Assembly: GCA_002900995.3 (NCBI GenBank)
Contig: CM035307.1
Span: 992,001-1,056,000, forward strand
DNA length: 64,000 bases
From: Ganoderma boninense
Taxonomy: Eukaryota > Basidiomycota > Agaricomycetes > Polyporales > Polyporaceae
Direction: 5' to 3'
Positions 37,601-50,234 of the stretch are shown one piece after another. How positions within the stretch are numbered: the first letter of the stretch is position 1; each line of letters starts with the position of its first letter. Below the pieces are notes generated by a model. It was given only the letters and a program-made list of their open reading frames with translations. It did no database searches and had not been told where the DNA came from. Position numbers and translations under genes: made by a program.

Positions 37601-40600
37601 TTCGCATGGTGACAGGGACTCGCATGGGATGCGAATGCCTCATTGTCACCTCTTGGAACTCGTCGCTGATCTCGGCTTCAAGGCCAACTATGAAGGGATG
37701 AGAAACGTGAGCACCTATAAAGGGCAATGCTATTTACCAGCATAACCAAGTGACGGTGCGATGAGGCCTTCGGTGTACTGGCTGAGCAAGTCAGCAACGG
37801 TCGTGTGTATGGTGATAAGGGGCGCTTCCGTAGCGGGACCTGCGAGAATGAGTCAGAAGGAATGTTGGGGGCACATTCACGATCAACGCACCCGAGGTAA
37901 GGTTATTATATAATCGGCGGAAATAGCGTAGAGCGGAGCTGTTGGGCGTGAGGAAGCGTAGAGTTCTGAATCGTCGCCAGATATCGATAGGTATTGTCTC
38001 CGTGGCGAACTTGAGCCATTGTGCTGGAACCTGCGATGTCGTATTGAAGCCCGTGCAGTCGAAGATGACATCAAAGTCTCGGCTTTCGTTCGTGGCGGAC
38101 GTAACACTCTGTTTTATCGCGTTCACAATGAATCGAAGGCCCTGCGCGCGAGCGACATACCTTGAAAATGTAGTAGAGTAACAACTCAAGATCCAAAACT
38201 TCCACATCAATCTTAGACACAGACAACAAGAAGACGGCGTTCGAATCCTACAACAAAACACTAAGTACCCTCTGCGGAACAAATGAGTAGGCACTCACCG
38301 GACGCGTAGCACCCTCAACGAACAACTCCTGAATGGCAGTGGTATCGCGGCGATCACATCTTGACATCAAGTCAAGGTAGTCTCGATGTTCTCGGCTTGT
38401 CAATATGGATAGTTTGGGACTCTCCAAAGGCTGGCCGAGCTCGACAAGAGCAGCGCACAGAGCATCCCAAGCGCGCTTGCCGTTAGCAGCAGCGGCTTCC
38501 GCCTCTGGGGTCATCTTCTCGGCAAGAACCTTTGATGAACTAAGAAGTTCCTTCCCAATCTTGTCGGCATGCCGCTCAAAAAAGCGATGGAGAACGATCG
38601 TGTCGGTATCGTCGTAACTGCGTTCCAACCACTCATCCGCCTCATCCTCTGGGCCGGGAGGTACAGATTTCTACGAATGGGTTTAGCATAGAGTCGGTAG
38701 AAAAGGGTAAATGGCATTGACGTACATTGATCTCGCTCAAGAATTTCGTCACGGTAACAATGTTGTCTTCAAGAAGTCATTCAAGGTCACCATGTGAGCC
38801 TCCTTGCCAAAGAGGATGTTGTTTGCCAAGTTCTGGATAATCTTCGCGATGACCATGAGCCCTCGACGGATCGTAGGGTCGGGAGGAATGGCAACATCCA
38901 CGGTCTCTGGGGTCACAATAGCGGGGGAGATGAACCTGAAGTGGAATGTAAGCCCTCCGCAGCGCTTCCAAAGAAAAGCTTGGTCCCACCGAAGGAAGAT
39001 GAAGGCACCAAGAGCCGCAAACTTGGCCTCAGGCCACACCTCATTGCTGGTAGAAAATTAGCCACTGCAGCGACGCACACAACTACCACATACACAGCTT
39101 TCGCGATGTGAGCGCAGATCTCCCGGATGATCCTGCGAGGCATGAATTGATCAGTTTCGCAAACCACGGCATCAGGGGATTCGATGTGCTCACGATGGCA
39201 GTGCTGGAATAGACGACGAGATGATCTCCAAGAACTTCCCCGTGATGAACTCGACGGTCTCTTTGTTCTGCCTGAGCTCCTCGATGCTGACTTTCGCTGG
39301 ATCAAGCTCGAAACCTTGACCCGGCGGCCTTCCTGTCACAAGCTTGACGAGAGGAACGATGAGCCCACGGAGGTAGTTGTACCCGTATACTCTCGCAAAC
39401 GCAGAAAGGAAACGCGTGCATGTTGAGTTGCTCCGGAACAACGCGGTGTCGCTCTCTATTGCACAATCGTTCAACATCCATCCAGATGGAGTACAAAGAA
39501 AACCGCGCACCAGTCTTCCCAATCTCGAGATCGATCATTGTCTTGAGAAGGTTCATGAGTGATGACCGAGTGTCGAACAAGTTGAGCAGGACGGCGTTCA
39601 TCGAATCGACCTCGTTTGGCGGGCAAATCTCGCATATAGCCAGGGCCAAAGCCATCTTAATTGAGGTGAGCCACTATGTTAGGCGAAATATACCTTCAGG
39701 GACTTACATCCGGACCCTTGACAAGCTGAAAACGCATTCAACAGGAGACCACTATAATGCATGGTCGAAGTGGTGCTTACCTCACAAAGAGGGCTTTGCT
39801 TGACAACGACACGAGTCTCTTCATTGGGCGCGAACTTGATACCTTCCTTGAGTACACGAATGAATACGTGCGAGAAGATCAAACGCTTGATAGGTTCGGG
39901 TTCGGACGCCAGGGTGAGACAGTGCTTCACACCGCACTCAGTGTTTGCGCTGACAAGGGAAGCAAGGCCGTTGATCAGCAGCTCCCGAAGCTCTCCTTCA
40001 CGCTGTTGGATGCGGAGCTAATGGGAATGTCAGATCAGTCTCACCAAATGGTCAAGAAAAAATGTATACTACTTTGGAGAACGACGACTTCTCCGAGATG
40101 CCGTCGTCGCGTGACTGCCACCTAACAGTCAGCTAGTGGGAATCTAACTAGGAGATTTTCACCTACGTTGCCGTCGAATCGAGTAATCTCCCAAGTCTTG
40201 ATGAGGAAGTTCGCATAGCGAATGAAGAGCCGCGAGACGGCGTGCGCGACATCTTCTCCAGTAGTCCCATCCGAAGGCTCAAGCTCAAGACGCTCGAACA
40301 ACGTGACAGCTGCCTTGAAGACAGCAGCGTTGAGCTCGTGCTGCGGGGTAGCAACCGCGCCATCCTCCGGAAGCTTGGACAAATCAGCACCATCTCCATT
40401 CCCCACGTATCACCCTCGGAGGACTTACTGTAGTCGTTTCCTCCACCCAGTCCATGATCATGTCCACGATGCTCTGGCGCACGGTGCTCTCCTTGTTGCG
40501 CATGATGACCTGCTCGTTTCTGCCGAACACGGTGTTGCACAGCGTGCAGAACTTGAGCTTCAGGCGGGCGGCTGTCGGGTCTGTAGGGTCGATCTTGTTG

Positions 40601-43600
40601 ATGAACGTGGCCAGTGTGTACAGGAGCGAAGGGATGTCAATGGCGCGGAGGTCCTCGGCAAGGCTGTTGGCGTTCTCTGACAAGACCTTCAATATCGCGA
40701 GGAACTGGTCCAGGAAGACGACCAAAACCGGGAAATTGACGTTCCCTTCGTCAGTGACCATGCGGATAACACTGCAAAGGCTCATCAGCCACTGCCTGCC
40801 ACGGCAAGGAACACCGCAGGAACGCACTCATCAAGCTGCTTGATTATCCTACCATACAACCGGTGGCTGGCCTCGTTGCTGAGCGCTTCCCTCGCAACGT
40901 CGCGAACGTGCGGCGCATCGTTCACCAAAAGGTTCACGGTCTCCGTCAAGAAGTTCGTGAGCATTTCCGATGGGTCACGCAGCACACGGCATGTGTCTGG
41001 ATAATGTTCGCAGGAATAGTCTTCGCCAACGCAGATGGGTCGTGGTGCTCCCGCGTACACGCTGCTCCAAACGAGGACAAAAGGAGGGTGAGGTTGTGCC
41101 ATTGCGCCTGCCGGTCCTAATGCCGACAGACGGAGTTTCAGCATCAAAGCGGCGGCCGCAAACTGTGCACGAGCGCACCTCCATGGGAAGCGAGTTGTCG
41201 CCGACCGGCATCACCTCCTTCTCTTTGCTATCCGGCCCATGCGTCGTCTGCTCGAAGGTCAGCCGGACTGTCATCTCAGTCAGCGTGCACCACCGGAAGT
41301 ACAGCTCTTGCCAGACCGCGACGTGCACGGCGGACGGTGACGTTAGCAGGCGCATGAGCTTTCGGATGCGCTTCTGGTGTCCCACTCGACCTGCGACACG
41401 TTAAACTCCGCCGACAGCTGAAAAACGTCACACTGGCTACACACCAATCATCGACACCTTGGGATCGCCGAGTTGCTCATAGATAGGGTGGCGCTTGAGG
41501 ACCTCGTCCTCGTTCGCCTCCGCCACCTGCGGGGGTGCGTCCGGGAGGCGCTCTGACTGTGCCAAGAGTCGCAGACAATTGCAGGCGGTAAGGGAGACAA
41601 TGCCATCAGCGGAGCATAAACACACAAGAAACGCGATCTCCGCGAGAGCGAATGCAGGGACGCGCGTTGCTATATTCCTGAGATCCGGGTGCTGGCCGGA
41701 CTGGTTATTGTCGTCAGAATGGGGTTACATGAAGGAGGTTGCGCGGGGAGAACATACCGTATCCGGGTTCGCATACCTGTACATGAGCTCGTACGCGCTG
41801 TGAATGAGCATGCGCTGCGTCTGGAGATCAGTCCGCACATTCAGGAGATGGTTCGCGACCGATGCCAGGACAGCCGGCCTGCATGTCTGCGTCAACCCTG
41901 ACACATCGGCCACAGAAGGGGGTTCCCACGTACCCAACTTCTGAAACCCAGCCGGAAAGCAATGGCCACTTTTCGTGATCTGTGTTGCACTGCTGAACAG
42001 ACTCCATGAAATACCGGAATGTCCGTCCTAGTGACCACCGAATGGCGGGATCTGCGGGCGCAATGTAGATGCTGACAGAGAAATCGAACATGTTGTTGAG
42101 CAGCTCGTCTTCTAGACCATGTTGGTACCACCAGATATCGGCGCGCCAGAGCGCCAGCAACCCGAGAATCAACAGCTCGCGGTCGGGCAACGTCTCGGAA
42201 GTAGACCGCTTGGCCTTTGGCCGGATGCTTGCTTTCCTCGAGGAGCCCGAAGCATCGACTTCACTGCGGCGGATGTAGACAGCCTATCAAGCTGCGCATG
42301 AGACACGACAACCATGTGAGCAATCTGCAACTTACGTAGAAAATCGTGTTAAGGCGTGTGGTGACGGTGTCCTTCAGCGCCTCCAAAGGACGTTGCCACG
42401 GGAGCTTCCGTGACTAAAATCACCGACTCTGAGCTCCAAAGACCGTGGAATGGATACGAAACGCTTACGTCGACAATCAGGGTGAGACATGCTTTCACGA
42501 CGCAAAGCTTGACCGCTTCTGACCGCTCGGGCTCAATGGACTGCTCGAAGATCTGAAGAGATTCATCCTCTGGCAAGAAGCGGTAGAGGGCAGCCAGCGT
42601 GTCCGCAATCAGTGCAACATCAATCTCGTCCGGAGACTCCCAGAACGGCTTGTTATTCCATTTGAGGAGCATCATCTGTCATACAGGTAAGCATCCACGG
42701 AGACACACAGATAACGAACGTCCGACCTTGAGTTCGTGCGCGAAGTCGTAAGCCATCGAAATGAGAGGAATCTCGTTCTCATGATCGGGCCGAGGCCGGA
42801 CCCTAGAAGCTGCTCTGCAGATGTCAACAGCACAAACCACCGCGACGTCGAAGTACTTCGAGCCAAACGCCAAATTCTTCAGGATCAGGTCGGTGATGTT
42901 CCGCTCCTGTGAGTGATACATGTGTCAGCAAGCCGCATGAGAGAACCGCCAGTGAATTCGCCGCACCTTTCGGAACGCACCCCTCTGACCGACAAGCGCA
43001 TTTGCCTCGTATTCGCCCTTCATCCTGTCCCCACTAATTGACAGCAGTACTGCAAGGGTCGGCCATGCGCCGGACTTGTCCCTGCTGCTTTCCTGGAGGT
43101 CGTAGAGGAGGTCGAAGACTCGCTCGGGGGCACCATCGAGGCGACGGTGATATCGGAGAGCGTCGTTATATTCGTCGTCGCAGAGCTCTATCCAATTCCA
43201 GACGGCGGTCCGCAGGGCAATGGAAACAGGAACTTGCGCGTCCTTCTTGAGGTTCATTAGAAGGGAAGACAGTTCTGTGACGGATCCTCGCTTGAGATGT
43301 GTCAATCCTCGCACGGATATCAGGAAGCCCTACCTTGGAGGAATTGCACCAGCTTGGACCTGTCCAGGGCGCTGTATGTGATGAGCTGAAGGTCAACAGT
43401 ATCTGGCTCTGCCTCCGCTGCACTGGCAAGAGCATGTATGCGTTGCCGGATCCTGCTGAGGACTACCGACCAGTTCGATGCGGACAGGTGGTACACGATG
43501 CGCCCGGTGTACTTGGCAATGGATGCATGCAGTGAAAGGATCGACTTCGCTACCAAGAATGACGTCTTCTCGTACAAGACGGAATGCTGTGGTAGCCGAC

Positions 43601-44617
43601 TTGAAACGGAGCTTGTCTTGCCGCCAGAGTTCAGCGACGCCGATGAGGGGTGCTTCGCACGCTTCATGGTCCGCTGCACGCCGGGCACGATCGGTGGCGG
43701 AAGTGTCAAAACGGCTTCATCGTTCGCACCAAATTCATGGGACTCGACCGACTCCATGTCCTGAAGGGACGCATCGAAGCTTAGGTTAGCCGCGGAGGTA
43801 AGGCGGTTCCTTCGCGGCGACGCCTGCCGCAAGAGGAGGACCATGACGCTAATGATGTACCGCGCACAGTTGTCGTCAAGGGCGGGAGGCTCGGCTAAAG
43901 TGGGGGTTGCCGTCGATAGCTGCTCTACCGATGCGTGGCGCCCCCGAGGTGCCATCGGAGGTGGGTCTGGGGTAGTCGGGTTGGAGCCCGCGGCGGGCCT
44001 GCTACCCCGGGAACTTGGTCTAGTATCCTCGATGCGTGGACCCCAGCGGGAGGCCATGGCAAAGGAGAACACTTTGAGGAGGAAGAGTTGTGATTGAAGC
44101 AAGTCGAGGCGATGATGCCCCCCACTCTCGATTTGCTGCCACGGGCTCGACATTCATCCCTGGGAATGGCGACAACGACAGGCAGGACGTACCTTGGAAA
44201 GTCTTTCGAGCTGCTCCGTGAGAGCGAGGGATATCATGTCCAGCGAGTCATGCGAGAGTTCGACCAATGCCTCCACGGTCTGCTGGACGGCATCATCTGC
44301 CTCGAGCTCCGTTAATGAGATCCCCGAATTACATGGAAGCTGTGCATGGAAGGGTATGAGATCGAGCTGGAGACGGAGGATGTGATGAAAGCAATACGAT
44401 CGCGAGGGAAGCTGACCTTGTTTCTGAGCCGGTTAATGAGGACTTGTACTACTTTTTGCTGAGGGGATGGGGGGATGTTATTGGAATACGGGAGATTGGA
44501 GGGTTGGAGGACAGGAGACTGGGCCGATATGCTGTGATTGGAACCATTGCTCCTATGTACCCTCGAGTGCTCGCAATATTATGGCTGGCGGAAGCACGTC
44601 TGGGCGGCATTGCTCAT
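34670..44617 (-). CDS. IRA/neurofibromin-type Ras GTPase-activating protein
   Basis: This very large multi-exon gene encodes the fungal IRA1/IRA2 / NF1 family, which stimulates Ras GTP hydrolysis at membranes. The predicted start ATG 44617 (MSNAAQT) joins through a short intron, in phase, to SNGSNHSISAQ and PQQKVVQVLINRLRNK. N-terminal segments: QTVEALVELSHDSLDMISL, ALDRSKLVQFLQ. GAP domain: LFRSNSTCTRFLSAFARVYG (arginine finger region), YNYLRGLIVPLVKLV, IIREICAHIAKAV, KFAALGAFIFLR joined to FISPAIVTPETVDV, and GLMVIAKIIQNLANNILFGK. A CRAL-TRIO/PH-like region follows (FDVIFDCTGFNTTSQVP, TGHDSHEFIIRKVRQG). The C-terminus reads LVNNFQFLALNRGNATKMIQ ... ISELVMKMIE. Three one-base frame changes occur: near 41000, 38767 and 34771. 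With them ignored the family match is continuous. Confidence 0.9.
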
Positions 44618-46486
44618 GGGTCGGTGTGTACTTGGAGACGAATCAGTGAGTAAAGCGTTGGCCAGGGCGGCAGATTGAAGTGGAGGAAAGCAAGAGAGGG
44701 ATGGATGGGGAGAGACGGGGGCAATGAGAGACCAGAGACGAGCTCCGGGATGTGCACAGAGTGCACGGGGCAGAGCGCGACGGCCAAGGCGTTCGCAGCG
44801 AGCGACTTGGGAGGAGACGTGTGTGACGCCAGTCCCTGTGCTTACGTACTCCCCCATTATGGCACTCCGTACGGCTCGCTTAGATCCACCCTCTTGGCAC
44901 AGCTGCGTTTAACCAACTCGAACTCGGCCCTGCAATCCCCTATTATAGGACGGCTTCGTCTGGTAGAAGGTCTCCATTAACCACCAATGGTGTGCGCATT
45001 GCCTATGTATTACTACGAACCGATCGATGCTCCCCGGGATACCAGTCTATGAAACGTCGAAGACCTCGCAGCAGCTGCCGTCATTCCATCACCCCAGCAT
45101 CATCCTGACAAGTAGCATGCATCCCTCGGGCAAGCGCCGGAGCCTGGCAGGGCGTCGAGAGGCGGTGATACCCTGAAGATTAGGTCACCTCGGCCCTCGC
45201 CGGTGTGGGGACTGTACCTTACAAATTGGGCGGACAATTGGCTGATGCAATCTCTCTTCAGGACTCTCTCTTGATCTGTCTTGATGTCGAAGCATCGTAA
45301 GTACGTACTGAATACTGAGTATCCGTACTCCGCATCCATCGCTCACACGAGAGGAGTGGGAAGACAGAATCCACAGCAGGCAGCGTACTTCACCTCGCTG
45401 AGGAGACATCACTGGGTCTAGAAGACCAATGATCTCAGCTGACGATGGCTGATAAGCTGGAGGAGAAAGGATTCTAGAGCCATCTGCAGCAGACCTGATG
45501 CATACGTGTCTGTCAGTCTAGGGACTCGGGGCCATGATGATCCACTGAAGGCCCAATCGATCCGATGCGCATACTTACATCACCGTATTCATGAAAATTG
45601 TGGCGTAAGCATTGTCAGTGACTCACGGCTGCAGCAGGAACGGACCAAAAAGTGCGACGCGCCGGCGCCCGAGGGCTGTTAAATAAGGAAATGCGCGGAC
45701 CACATACACGTGCGTACTTGACGCGCGGCGATCCTTCAGTGCGGACCTATACGGACCCACTGCGCGGTGGACCTGGGTGAGTTTAAGTGTTGAAGAACGC
45801 GGACGAGGGAGGATGGGCGGTCTGGCGCGGGGAGAGCGGAGAAATGATGGATGGGGGGCGGGGCGGAGGGGGAGGGACGCGTGGAGTTGAGACATTGTCG
45901 GACAATGATCCGCCTCCGTCCCAGGGAGCTGCGGGAGGGTCCACAATGGGCTGGCGATGAGGGTGCAATCAACGCGATGGCCAGGAAAGGGCTAGATTGT
46001 ATCGGCCGATTTACCGGAGCATGAAACGCCTCCGCCCCTTAGACGATGTCGATGATATCCTCGTGGTGGGCTGGAGAGGCTGAGGGGCGGCGTCGCCCAC
46101 CGGAAACTCCGCTGCAATCTGTACTCCGCCCCTCACGCTTGGACAGCTTCTCTCCGTCCCCCACCGTGGTCGCTCCTCGTAGAAAAACGCACATCCAAGA
46201 GGCGTCCACTGGGACGGCCCCCCATCCTTGTCGCATCGCTGTCGAAATCCCTGCCTTTATCTTTCTGAATCGCTCTCCTCCGTTTGTCGCTGACTTGTCG
46301 TTTGCGCATAGCTCTTTCTGCTTGTTTTTTCTGCATCGAGTTTATTGTCCTTAGTCTCGCTGTCGATTCTCGTCATTTCTTGCCGCCTGGACGACGTCCT
46401 GCCCGAGAAGAAGCCCCGCCAATCCTCACGAAACCCTCCTCAATCGATCTGCAGCACTCCTCCCGATCTTCACGCCCCAATCCGAC
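44618..46486. promoter_or_regulatory. divergent promoter region, about 1.9 kb
   Basis: This region lies between the RasGAP start (-) and the RNA-binding protein start (+). Frames at 45100-45412 (-) and 45623-45972 (-) show no domain. The length is unusual for this compact window and suggests long 5' UTRs or complex promoters. Pyrimidine-rich sequence precedes the ATG at 46487, typical of a long fungal leader. Confidence 0.45.
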
Positions 46487-49400
46487 ATGTCACGCCCAGA
46501 ACCCCACGGCCAGGACTACGATCACCCTCACTTTGACCACCGCGCAGGCGGCGAGCATGGTCTTGGTGCGCAGGACTTTTCTAGCCACCTCAGGGATTAC
46601 ATGCCGCGCGACGGGCTCCGAGACCCGTCTCAAGCCTCGCGCGACATGGGGCCACAGGAGTATGGCTCAACCACATTTTACACCTCCTCGTACAGCTCGT
46701 CTCCGCCCCCGCCACCCTTCACAGCCGATCGCCGGCCGCTTGCGTCCAACGCCTTGTCCGGAACGGGTTTCCCGTCCTTTGTGGGCCCGAGGATGCTCAC
46801 CTCTCCGCAGGGAATCGGTGTCGGGGCGGGAGGAAACTGGAATTCGAAGCCGGCGTCGTTCTCGGCCGCGCCGAATGTGGGGCGGCCGTCCGGGGAAGGG
46901 GGCGGGGGAGTGTCTTCACAAGTTCAACAGTCGGTCGTCTCTCCACTCGCTCTTAACCAGCACCATCGCCCCTCTCCTCCCCGCGGCCTCCCTGAACTCT
47001 ACACCTCTCCTCTCCTCGCGCCAACCCCTCCCTTCTCCGACCGCGACAACCGCGACGCCTTCTTCAACCACCGCCACCCGCCACAGCAGTCGTCCAGTCC
47101 CCTCTCCGTCCAGCTCCCTCCCTCGCAGTCGCAGTCGCTCCCTTCTCCGAACGCCGCCACTCCTTCTCCCCGTACAACCCTCTGGTGGGGTGAGCTCGAG
47201 CCCTGGATGGATGAAGAGTACGCCAAGCAGGTCTGTAACCTCATGGGTTGGGACCCCATCACGATCAAGGTCCCCCGCCCTGCACCCGATCCCATTACCG
47301 GCCAACAGGCGAACAACCCCGGCTACTGCTTTTTGACGTTCCCCACGCAGGCGCAGGCGGCGTCAGTCTTGTCCCAGGTCAACAACACTAACTCGCCCAT
47401 TATTATGCCAAACTCCTCCAAAGCGTTCTCGCTCAACTGGGCGTCGTCTGTTCCTTCCGCACCTGTTCCGGCCTCTATACCAGGGCAGACGATTTCTATT
47501 CCCGGCGTACAGAACCCTCAATATCCCAAGGAGTACAGCATTTTCGTTGGAGACCTTGCTCCCGAGGTGTCCAACTCTGACCTTGTCGCAGTCTTCCGCA
47601 ACCCTGTCCTTGGCCTCCGGAACGATCGTGAGCCTCGCTTCATCCGTCCTTTCCTGAGCTGCAAGAGCGCGAAGATTATGCTGGACCCTGTAACCGGCGT
47701 ATCTCGCGGTTACGGTTTTGTCAGGTACGTAGAGTGGCTATATGCGCGTCATTGTGCCTCTGACGCCACCTATCAGGTTTACCGACGAGGCCGACCAGCA
47801 ACGTGCTCTGATTGAGATGCATGGTCTTTATTGCCTCTCACGGCCCAGTGCGTCCTTCCTTTCCGTTCGCAATCAGTCTTGGGTGTTGACGGTGCCTGCC
47901 AGTGCGCATCTCCCCCGCCACGGCGAAGTTTAAACCGGCACCAGGCATTACAGGATTTGACATCTCGCAGATGCCGTTCCCACCCATGATGCCTCAATCC
48001 GCCGGACACAGCAGCCAGGATTCCTCGTCTGGTCACCCCGCGCCCGGCGGCAATGCGCCTCCCACCAAGAGCGTCTCCGCACCTTTGGCAGGTGGTGCTG
48101 CTAGCTCGAGCTCTAACAGCTCGTTGACGGGTACAACTGTTTCGAACTCTGGGTCTGCCTCCTCGTTGTCTGCACCCTCTCTTAGCTCTGGCACGAGTGC
48201 GACGTCGTCGACCTTGGCGTCCACATCTTCCGACGAAGCCCTCAAGATGGGTCAGTACAACAATTCCAATGGATCGACTTCAGCCACGGCGTCTAACAGC
48301 ACTGCGGTACCTTCCATTACGGCGCCGTTCGCTCAACAAGCCAACGAACAGCTCATGGCACAGCGGTACAACCTTTCAGAGGAGTCTTGGAAGCATCACG
48401 CCCAGGCGCGCGCCATCCTGTCGAACCTCATCGGACCTAATGGCGAGCAATTGACGTCGTCTGACCCATACAACACGACGGTCTTTGTTGGCGGTCTTTC
48501 GCCGTTGATCTCTGAAGATACCCTCAGAACGTTCTTTGCGCCGTTCGGCGAGATCCACTACGTCCGTTTCCAGTCCAGCACGCCGTTGATCAACCTGCTA
48601 ACCTTTATGTGTGTAGGTGAAGGTTCCTGTGGGAAAGCATTGCGGGTTTGTGCAGTTCGTGCGGAAACCGGATGCCGAGCGCGCTATCGAGAAGATGCAA
48701 GGGTTCCCTATTGGCGGCAGTAGGATCAGGTTGAGCTGGGGACGGAGTCAATGTACGCACCACTATCAAGCTGCTTTGTTGGTACATACTCAAAACCCTG
48801 CAGATAAGGCTGCTCAGGCCGCAGCGCAGGCCGCCCAGGCAGCGGCATTCCAAGCGCAGTATCAGGTACAACTGCAGCAGCCCAACGTCGTTCCGGGTCT
48901 GCCAGCGTCCCAAAATCAGCAGGCGCAGGCGCAGCAGCAGCAGCAGCAGCAGCAGCAGCCGCAACAGCCGCTTACCGCCGAGCAAGCTCTCCAGCTTCTA
49001 GAGAAGTTTGGGCTGACGAACCTTCTAGCGAGCGGAAGCAGCGCCGCAGGGAGTGGGATGGAGAATGTGAGTAACGAGCGTCAAATTGCAGCTGCTCTGC
49101 TCAACGACGTCGATGGCGATCGCATTGCGGCCTTCCATGCATTCGCTCCTCCCATTTTCGGTCCCCGCCAGTCCACCAACACCTCCTCGGCGTCGTCTTC
49201 GTTCTCCCCCTTCTCCCCAGACCCCAACTATCTCGGTGAACGTGCAGGGAATGATGCCTCTGTTGCACAAGGTCAACCCCACTCCCAGACTCCTAAGCCG
49301 TACTCGCCGTGGAACCCCAATCAAGACGAGAAGGTTACCGGTGCGAATGGGAAGGTGTCTCCCACCTCGGCGCAGGCAGCGCGTCCCTCAAGCGTGACGC

Positions 49401-49642
49401 AGAGGTTCTCGTCATTCCTTGGTGATGCTCCGCCGCCGGCGACGTTCCAGCCCACTGCGCGTACATCCAGCCGACAGGAAGCGCCGATTGCACGGCCTGA
49501 AGCTAGTCGCCGGGACTCACGCAAGGAGGACTTTGTCTCGCCGGCTCAAGACCAGGACGCTATCCGCGATCTCAACGGGACGCTTGCTAGCCTTGCCCTC
49601 GACGACCACGAGAACGAGCACTCGCAGACGGTCACACATTAA
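46487..49642 (+). CDS. NAM8/NGR1-type RNA-binding protein with three RRMs
   Basis: This is a TIA1-like family (yeast Nam8, Ngr1; fission yeast Csx1), acting in U1-dependent splicing or mRNA stability. Start ATG 46487 (MSRPEPHGQDYDH). A disordered N-terminus precedes RRM1 (LWWGELEPWMDEEYAKQVC, GYCFLTFPTQAQAASVL), RRM2 (YSIFVGDLAPEVSNSDLV, CKSAKIMLDPVTGVSRGYGF, then R|FTDEADQQRALIEM across an intron) and RRM3 (NTTVFVGGLSPLISEDTLR, IHYVKVPVGKHCGFVQFVR, GGSRIRLSWGRSQY). Introns were checked at 47726-47776, at P|MRISPA, before VKVPVGK, and at SQ|YKAAQ; all keep phase. The C-terminus is Q/A-rich (AAQAAAQAAQAAAFQ) with a polyglutamine tract. Which of Nam8, Ngr1 or Csx1 it replaces cannot be decided from sequence alone. 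Confidence 0.88.
48932..48965 (+). repeat. CAG trinucleotide tract (polyglutamine)
   Basis: About ten CAG codons in frame within the C-terminal Q-rich region of the NAM8-like protein, followed by a CCGCAACAGCCG flank. Length is likely polymorphic. Confidence 0.7.
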
Positions 49643-50234
49643 ATTAATGTCGCACGCAACTACCACGTACATATCCTCGCAAACAACTAGCTCACCCTCT
49701 CCTTCCGGCCTTGGTCCATCGTTTTGGTTTTTTTCGTACGTATACACACTCCTATGGTTGTCGAATGTCTACTGCGCGTTTTACATGACGCTCTGAGTCC
49801 ACCCGCCGCCTCCTGTCCTTTACCCATCGTAGCATGCGGCATCTGTTATAGTACACCTCACGTACGCATTGCATCTGCCTGTCTTACCACATCTTAGTGC
49901 CTCGAACGTTTTTACGACTGCCTCGATACTCATCACGGTCGCGAGTCCCCGTCATCTCCAACTCTTCTCGTTTTGTTTGTTTCAATACTAGTTTCCTGTT
50001 GCATCTCGATAGTTACTGCTGTCCAAAGACACACCACAATGACACTAATGACCAGGACTGTATGGGTGTGATTGGGGGATGCCATGTTCTTTCAGCGTCG
50101 ACGAGGCCAAGAGCGCTTGGAGGCGAGGAAGAGGCGCGCAATTCCCGGAACGGGACAAACCCTAATGAAGGGTTTCGCCTTCTTCGATCCGTCCTAATTT
50201 TTCTCTCTGCGGATTAGACATCGACCTGCTCATC
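49643..50234. promoter_or_regulatory. intergenic region and eIF3b leader with an AAACCCT inverted repeat
   Basis: This 592-nt region lies between two genes in the same direction. At 50157-50175 AAACCCT and AGGGTTT form a 7-bp inverted repeat around a 5-nt loop, about 60 bp upstream of the eIF3b ATG. The AACCCTAA core resembles the telo-box seen upstream of translation genes in some eukaryotes. A regulatory role is inference. Confidence 0.4.

Noticed and set aside
38225..38260. B-box-like GCGTTCGAATCCT
   Set aside because: It is the start of a RasGAP exon on the minus strand (DSNAVFLLSVSKIDVEV) next to an intron acceptor; no A box or cloverleaf is present.
46284..47336. 350-codon plus-strand frame before and over the NAM8-like gene
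   Set aside because: Low-complexity S/R/P sequence in the wrong frame; RRM1 lies in the frame starting at 46487.
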